From Bdellovibrionales bacterium (lineage in GTDB: Bacteria > Bdellovibrionota > Bacteriovoracia > Bacteriovoracales > Bacteriovoracaceae), in the NCBI GenBank assembly GCA_005791855.1, contig SXUH01000159.1, positions 1 through 9,369 on the forward strand: a stretch of 9,369 bases of DNA, in the 5' to 3' direction. The translations under genes were made by a program, and so were the position numbers. The notes under the pieces were generated by a model. That model saw only the letters and a program-made list of their open reading frames with translations. It ran no database searches and was not told the DNA's origin. Positions 6,869-9,369 of the stretch are shown in pieces (position 1 is the first letter of the stretch; each line of letters starts with the position of its first letter).

Positions 6869-6891
6869 CAAAAGTTAAAAGGGGTGCCACC

Positions 6892-7416
6892 GTGGCCAAA
6901 AAGATTAAAACAGAAGGTCGACAAGATTCAGAACTTGGGTCGGTGTCCCTATTGGGCAACACGGCAACCGATTACCCGGCAACCTACTCTCCTAAAGTGC
7001 TCGAAAAGTTTCCTAACAAGAACCCGCAGAACGACGCCTGGACGAGCTTCATCTGCACCGAGTTCACCTCCCTCTGCCCGAAGACCGGACAGCCGGACTT
7101 CGCGAAGGTCTTCATCAACTACATCGCCGACAAGGAGATGGTGGAGTCGAAGTCCCTGAAGATCTACCTCTTCAGCTTCCGGAACCACGGCGACTTCCAC
7201 GAAGACTGCGTCCAGAAGATCTGCACCGACCTCTTCAAGCTCCTGAAGCCGAAGTTCCTCGAGGTGATGGGCGACTTCACTCCCCGCGGAGGCATCGCCA
7301 TCTTCCCCTACGCCTCCTTGAGTAACGGAGCGAAACAGTACAAAGACCTCAAGGACCAGCGGATGGCAAATTATTCTCCCGGGAAGTACGGGATGGACCT
7401 CTCCCGCCTTTACTGA
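6892..7416 (+). CDS. queF: NADPH-dependent 7-cyano-7-deazaguanine reductase QueF (short form)
   Basis: Cytoplasmic enzyme of queuosine synthesis that reduces the nitrile of preQ0 to the aminomethyl group of preQ1, before transfer into tRNA by Tgt. The 174 residues are the usual length of the single-domain (Bacillus-type) form. Active-site C62 lies in EFTSLCPKTGQPDF (57-70), with the catalytic D69. The NADPH-binding motif ESKSL is at 85-89, and SFRNHGDFHED (95-105) and DFTPRGGI (128-135) complete the family pattern. All key residues are present. Translation starts at GTG 6892, behind AAGGGG about nine bases upstream; no in-frame ATG lies near. It is first of a probable two-gene unit with tatA, 39 bases downstream. 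The first 25 codons are A-rich and the rest strongly GC-biased. Confidence 0.96.
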   Translation: MAKKIKTEGRQDSELGSVSLLGNTATDYPATYSPKVLEKFPNKNPQNDAWTSFICTEFTSLCPKTGQPDFAKVFINYIADKEMVESKSLKIYLFSFRNHGDFHEDCVQKICTDLFKLLKPKFLEVMGDFTPRGGIAIFPYASLSNGAKQYKDLKDQRMANYSPGKYGMDLSRLY

Positions 7417-7455
7417 GAAACTAGGGACATCTGTGGACAAACAAGGATTGAAGAA

Positions 7456-7626
7456 ATGTTAGGACTTGGCTTTGGCGAACTGATGCTGGTACTCCTCATC
7501 GTTGTCATCTTCTTCGGAGGGAAGAAGCTTCCGCAGCTCGGAAGCTCGCTCGGGGAATCCATCAAGAACTTCAAGAAGGGCATCAAGGAAAGCGACGACA
7601 AGGACGACCCGGGCCGGAAGTCCTAG
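7456..7626 (+). CDS. tatA: Twin-arginine translocation subunit TatA, very short
   Basis: A 56-residue inner-membrane protein of the Tat system, which exports folded proteins carrying a twin-arginine signal. GELMLVLLIVVIFFGGKKLP contains the polar glutamate E8, the membrane helix (about 9-20), the FG hinge (F20-G21) and KLP (24-26), followed by the amphipathic helix LGSSLGESIKNFKKGI. All are hallmarks of TatA/E. The acidic tail (about 45-56) is much shorter than in E. coli TatA (89 residues). AAGGA eight bases before ATG 7456 is a good ribosome site. It follows queF by 39 bases and probably shares its transcript. Neither tatB nor tatC is in the window. Its stop shares four bases with the stop of the convergent SIS gene. 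Confidence 0.93.
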   Translation: MLGLGFGELMLVLLIVVIFFGGKKLPQLGSSLGESIKNFKKGIKESDDKDDPGRKS

Positions 7627-9128
7627 AACTTCTCCAGGACCCGGAGCACCACGGGTTCGTTTTCGTTCAGCTCGTCGATGGTCTCGTAGATCTTCTCCAC
7701 CACCGCTTCGTAGGTCGCCGTCTTGCCGGAGTTCTTCAGGAGCTGCTGGATGTACCTCGCCGACCGGTCGATGAGCTTGTTATTGCTCGGGCGCACCCAG
7801 GTCATGACGTTGCCCTGGTAGCGACCCAGGATCCCCATGATCGCCGTGGAATGGGCGTTCAGGAGCATCTTCACCATGAGGTGGTTGAAGAGCGGATCCT
7901 CTCCCCACTCGAACACGGCCTCTTCCTTCTGGCACTTGAAGAGCACCCGGCCGTCGTCGTAGGTGATGCTGAAGTCCACCGTCGGAACGTGCAGGGACCG
8001 GTTCTTCATTCCCTGGTGGGAGATGTCGAAGCCGAAGATCCGCTCAAGGCCGATCCTCCCGTCGAGCTCCTCCCACTCCACGGGCCTCGGACTCCTCCAG
8101 AGGAGCTCGCTCCAGGCGTGGCCCGAGGTCTCGGCTTCCGGGATGAAGAGGTAGCACAGGCCATGGTCCGCGTGCGCGTCCTGCCGGTTCTCGAAGGGCC
8201 GGAGGGAGAACGTCGGGGAGCGCTCGGTGGTGTCCGTGAGGATGCTGATGGCGAGGAAGGGATCGGTGACGTAGTTTAAGAATTTATTCTCCTGGTAGAG
8301 CCGGGCCTCGAGCTTGGTGAACGGCGCCAGGGCCTCGTAGTGCGTGAGGCCCAGGTTCTTCAGGAAGTCCTGGTAGAAGACCCGGAAGTCTTCCTCGGTC
8401 TTGTGCTGGTACAGGAGCCCTACGCCGATGCCGAGCATGAGCACCGTCGAGGCCTGCATCCGGGTGGAGCCGGAGATCGCCATGGGCCCCACGGTGAGGT
8501 TCACCTTGTGGATCTTCGGGTTCTGGATGACCTCTCTGGAGCGTTCGATGGGCAGGAGCTCTTCGTCCGGGTTGCAGTAGAGGAAGTAGGGCTTCCTCGA
8601 GGAATAGCTCGCCGCCTTGTTGGCCGCGCCGATGACGAAGGGTGTTTCCCCGCCCTCGGTGGAGGCGAGCAGCAGATCGTTCGGCCCCATGCCGAGCTCC
8701 ATCAGCTGGCGGACGCCGTACTCGGTCTTGTCCTCGAAGCTCTCCACGGATTTGATGAGCGCGAAGTCCCCGCCCGCCATGAAGGAGATGACCTGGTCGG
8801 TGTGGCCGAACTTCTGCCGGTAGAGAGTCTCGAGGACCAGGGAGAGCCTCCCGGTCGCCCCGCAGCCGCACATGAAGACCTTGTGGCCCCGGGCCAGCGT
8901 GTCCTGGATGTCCTGGGCGAGTCTCCACAGCTCCTCCGTCTTCGAACGCATGATTTCCAGAGAAGAATGGTCCACTTCCGAGAGGAGCCGCAGGCCCGCC
9001 GCCGCGTCCGCCTTCACCAGCTCCGAGAGGTCCTTCGTCTTCGGATGGAACCCTTCGGTGGGAAGGTGGCCGAGCTTGAAGTGCGACGAAATTTTCAGGA
9101 ACTCTAAAGCTTTGGCGGAACTGGACAT
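7623..9128 (-). CDS. SIS-domain protein of the MurQ/glucokinase-regulatory-protein (GKRP) family
   Basis: A 501-residue cytoplasmic sugar-phosphate-binding protein. The first part aligns with MurQ, the N-acetylmuramic acid 6-phosphate etherase of peptidoglycan recycling: TEG (24-26), GCGATGRL (88-95), MAGG (117-120), VESFED (128-133), STEGGETPFVIGA (156-168) and SGSTRM (219-224). The end aligns with the last helices of MurQ: MLLNAHSTA (421-429), GRYQGNVM (435-442) and NNKL (449-452). Between lies about 190 extra residues (about 232-420); MurQ is near 300 residues, while animal GKRP (about 625) has a second SIS domain in the same place. Relative to E. coli MurQ, Glu114 is kept (E132) but Glu83 aligns with L102, with E100 two residues away. 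It may therefore be a regulator or have altered chemistry. AAGG seven bases before ATG 9128 supports the start. Confidence 0.85.
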   Translation of the reverse strand: MSSSAKALEFLKISSHFKLGHLPTEGFHPKTKDLSELVKADAAAGLRLLSEVDHSSLEIMRSKTEELWRLAQDIQDTLARGHKVFMCGCGATGRLSLVLETLYRQKFGHTDQVISFMAGGDFALIKSVESFEDKTEYGVRQLMELGMGPNDLLLASTEGGETPFVIGAANKAASYSSRKPYFLYCNPDEELLPIERSREVIQNPKIHKVNLTVGPMAISGSTRMQASTVLMLGIGVGLLYQHKTEEDFRVFYQDFLKNLGLTHYEALAPFTKLEARLYQENKFLNYVTDPFLAISILTDTTERSPTFSLRPFENRQDAHADHGLCYLFIPEAETSGHAWSELLWRSPRPVEWEELDGRIGLERIFGFDISHQGMKNRSLHVPTVDFSITYDDGRVLFKCQKEEAVFEWGEDPLFNHLMVKMLLNAHSTAIMGILGRYQGNVMTWVRPSNNKLIDRSARYIQQLLKNSGKTATYEAVVEKIYETIDELNENEPVVLRVLEKF

Positions 9129-9158
9129 GGTGAAACCTTGTGGAGTGTTTGCCCACCT

Positions 9159-9188
9159 ATTCTAGCGCGAGACATAGTTCCCAGGCAA
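9159..9188 (-). promoter_or_regulatory. Predicted sigma-70 promoter of the MurQ/GKRP-like gene
   Basis: On the minus strand TTGCCT (9188-9183) and TAGAAT (9164-9159) are 18 bases apart, the same -10 box and spacing as predicted for queF. Transcription would start near 9152, giving a leader of about 24 bases that contains the AAGG ribosome site. Confidence 0.45.
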
Positions 9189-9307
9189 TTCACCCCAGAG
9201 GATTTTTTTCATCGCCGGGAAACGGACTTCCTTCCGAGATCACCACGTTATTTTTTGGCCCCCACATTGCTTCTCTTCCAGATAAAAAAAAATTGTGCAC
9301 TCTCGCA

Positions 9308-9319
9308 CTTAAATTTAAG
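9308..9319 (+). promoter_or_regulatory. 12-base palindrome overlapping the ribosome site of the last gene
   Basis: CTTAAATTTAAG is a perfect palindrome whose end forms the start of AAGGAG (9317-9322), the ribosome site five bases before ATG 9328. It could be an operator or simply an AT-rich coincidence. The region 9189-9307 upstream holds a nine-A run at 9283-9292 and a weak GTGC/GCAC hairpin; I see no convincing -35/-10 pair or gene in it. Confidence 0.35.
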
Positions 9320-9327
9320 GAGCTCTT

Positions 9328-9369
9328 ATGAAGAAAAACAAATTCGGAAAATTTGTACCGCTGGTCGTA
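9328..9369 (+). CDS. Start of an unidentified protein, probably exported (cut by window end)
   Basis: Only 14 residues are visible, beginning MKKNKFGKFVPLVV: a lysine-rich n-region leading into a hydrophobic stretch, as in a Sec signal peptide or membrane anchor. AAGGAG five bases before the ATG is the strongest ribosome site in the window. Nothing can be said about the function. Confidence 0.7.
   Translation, partial: MKKNKFGKFVPLVV

Noticed and set aside
6797..6891. Possible preQ1 riboswitch before queF
   Set aside because: The predicted leader is only about 17 bases and shows no hairpin-pseudoknot layout.
8284..9156. 290-codon minus-strand frame overlapping the SIS gene in another frame
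   Set aside because: Rich in G, R, P and H as expected from an out-of-frame reading of GC-biased DNA; the SIS frame has clear MurQ motifs.
9140..9331. 63-codon plus-strand frame in the gap before the last gene
   Set aside because: No ribosome site, spans the predicted SIS-gene promoter and runs into the ribosome site of the real downstream start.

Overview
The window is a compact, GC-rich stretch of bacterial chromosome (codons mostly end in G or C, short AT-rich gaps between genes). It encodes nine proteins, two of them cut by the window edges. The gene set is a Gram-negative cell with periplasmic and peptidoglycan enzymes, a Tat component, queuosine synthesis, heme synthesis, and a PilZ-GAF-AAA+ regulator. 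PilZ-GAF-AAA+ regulators and envelope enzymes of this kind suggest a deltaproteobacterial-type lineage, possibly Bdellovibrionota. That placement is an inference with low confidence. There are no transposases, phage genes, tRNAs, rRNAs or CRISPR repeats, and no gap between genes exceeds 200 bases.

Layout. 1-1743 (minus) is the N-terminal 581 residues of a PilZ-GAF-AAA+ regulator whose sigma-54 activator core is heavily degenerate; a FliA (sigma-28)-like promoter lies just upstream. 1830-2636 (minus) is a RimK-type ATP-grasp ligase. It diverges, with only 36 bases between, from 2673-3644 (plus), an exported M14 zinc peptidase resembling murein peptide amidase MpaA. 3753-4319 (plus) is a small exported protein made of two copies of a roughly 63-residue unit with paired cysteines; its family is unknown to me. 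4397-6796 (minus) is a fusion of a complete ferrochelatase to a complete 12-helix MFS exporter. It diverges from 6892-7416 (plus), the nitrile reductase QueF, followed after 39 bases by a 56-residue TatA (7456-7626). TatA overlaps tail to tail by four bases with 7623-9128 (minus), a SIS protein of the MurQ/GKRP family. The start of another plus-strand protein is visible at 9328.

How they may work together. Three products point to the envelope or peptidoglycan: the M14 amidase-like enzyme, the divergent ATP-grasp ligase (which may make or modify an amide-linked product) and the MurQ/GKRP-like protein. TatA and the two-repeat protein concern export or the periplasm. The HemH-MFS fusion would place the last step of heme synthesis on an inner-membrane exporter. 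The PilZ-GAF-AAA+ protein probably joins c-di-GMP-type signalling and a flagellar-class promoter to non-sigma-54 transcription control. These links rest on family knowledge and gene position, not on direct evidence.

The strongest leads are the ferrochelatase-exporter fusion, the pseudo-sigma-54 activator, the MurQ/GKRP-like protein with a substituted catalytic position, and the duplicated secreted protein with its unusual upstream region.
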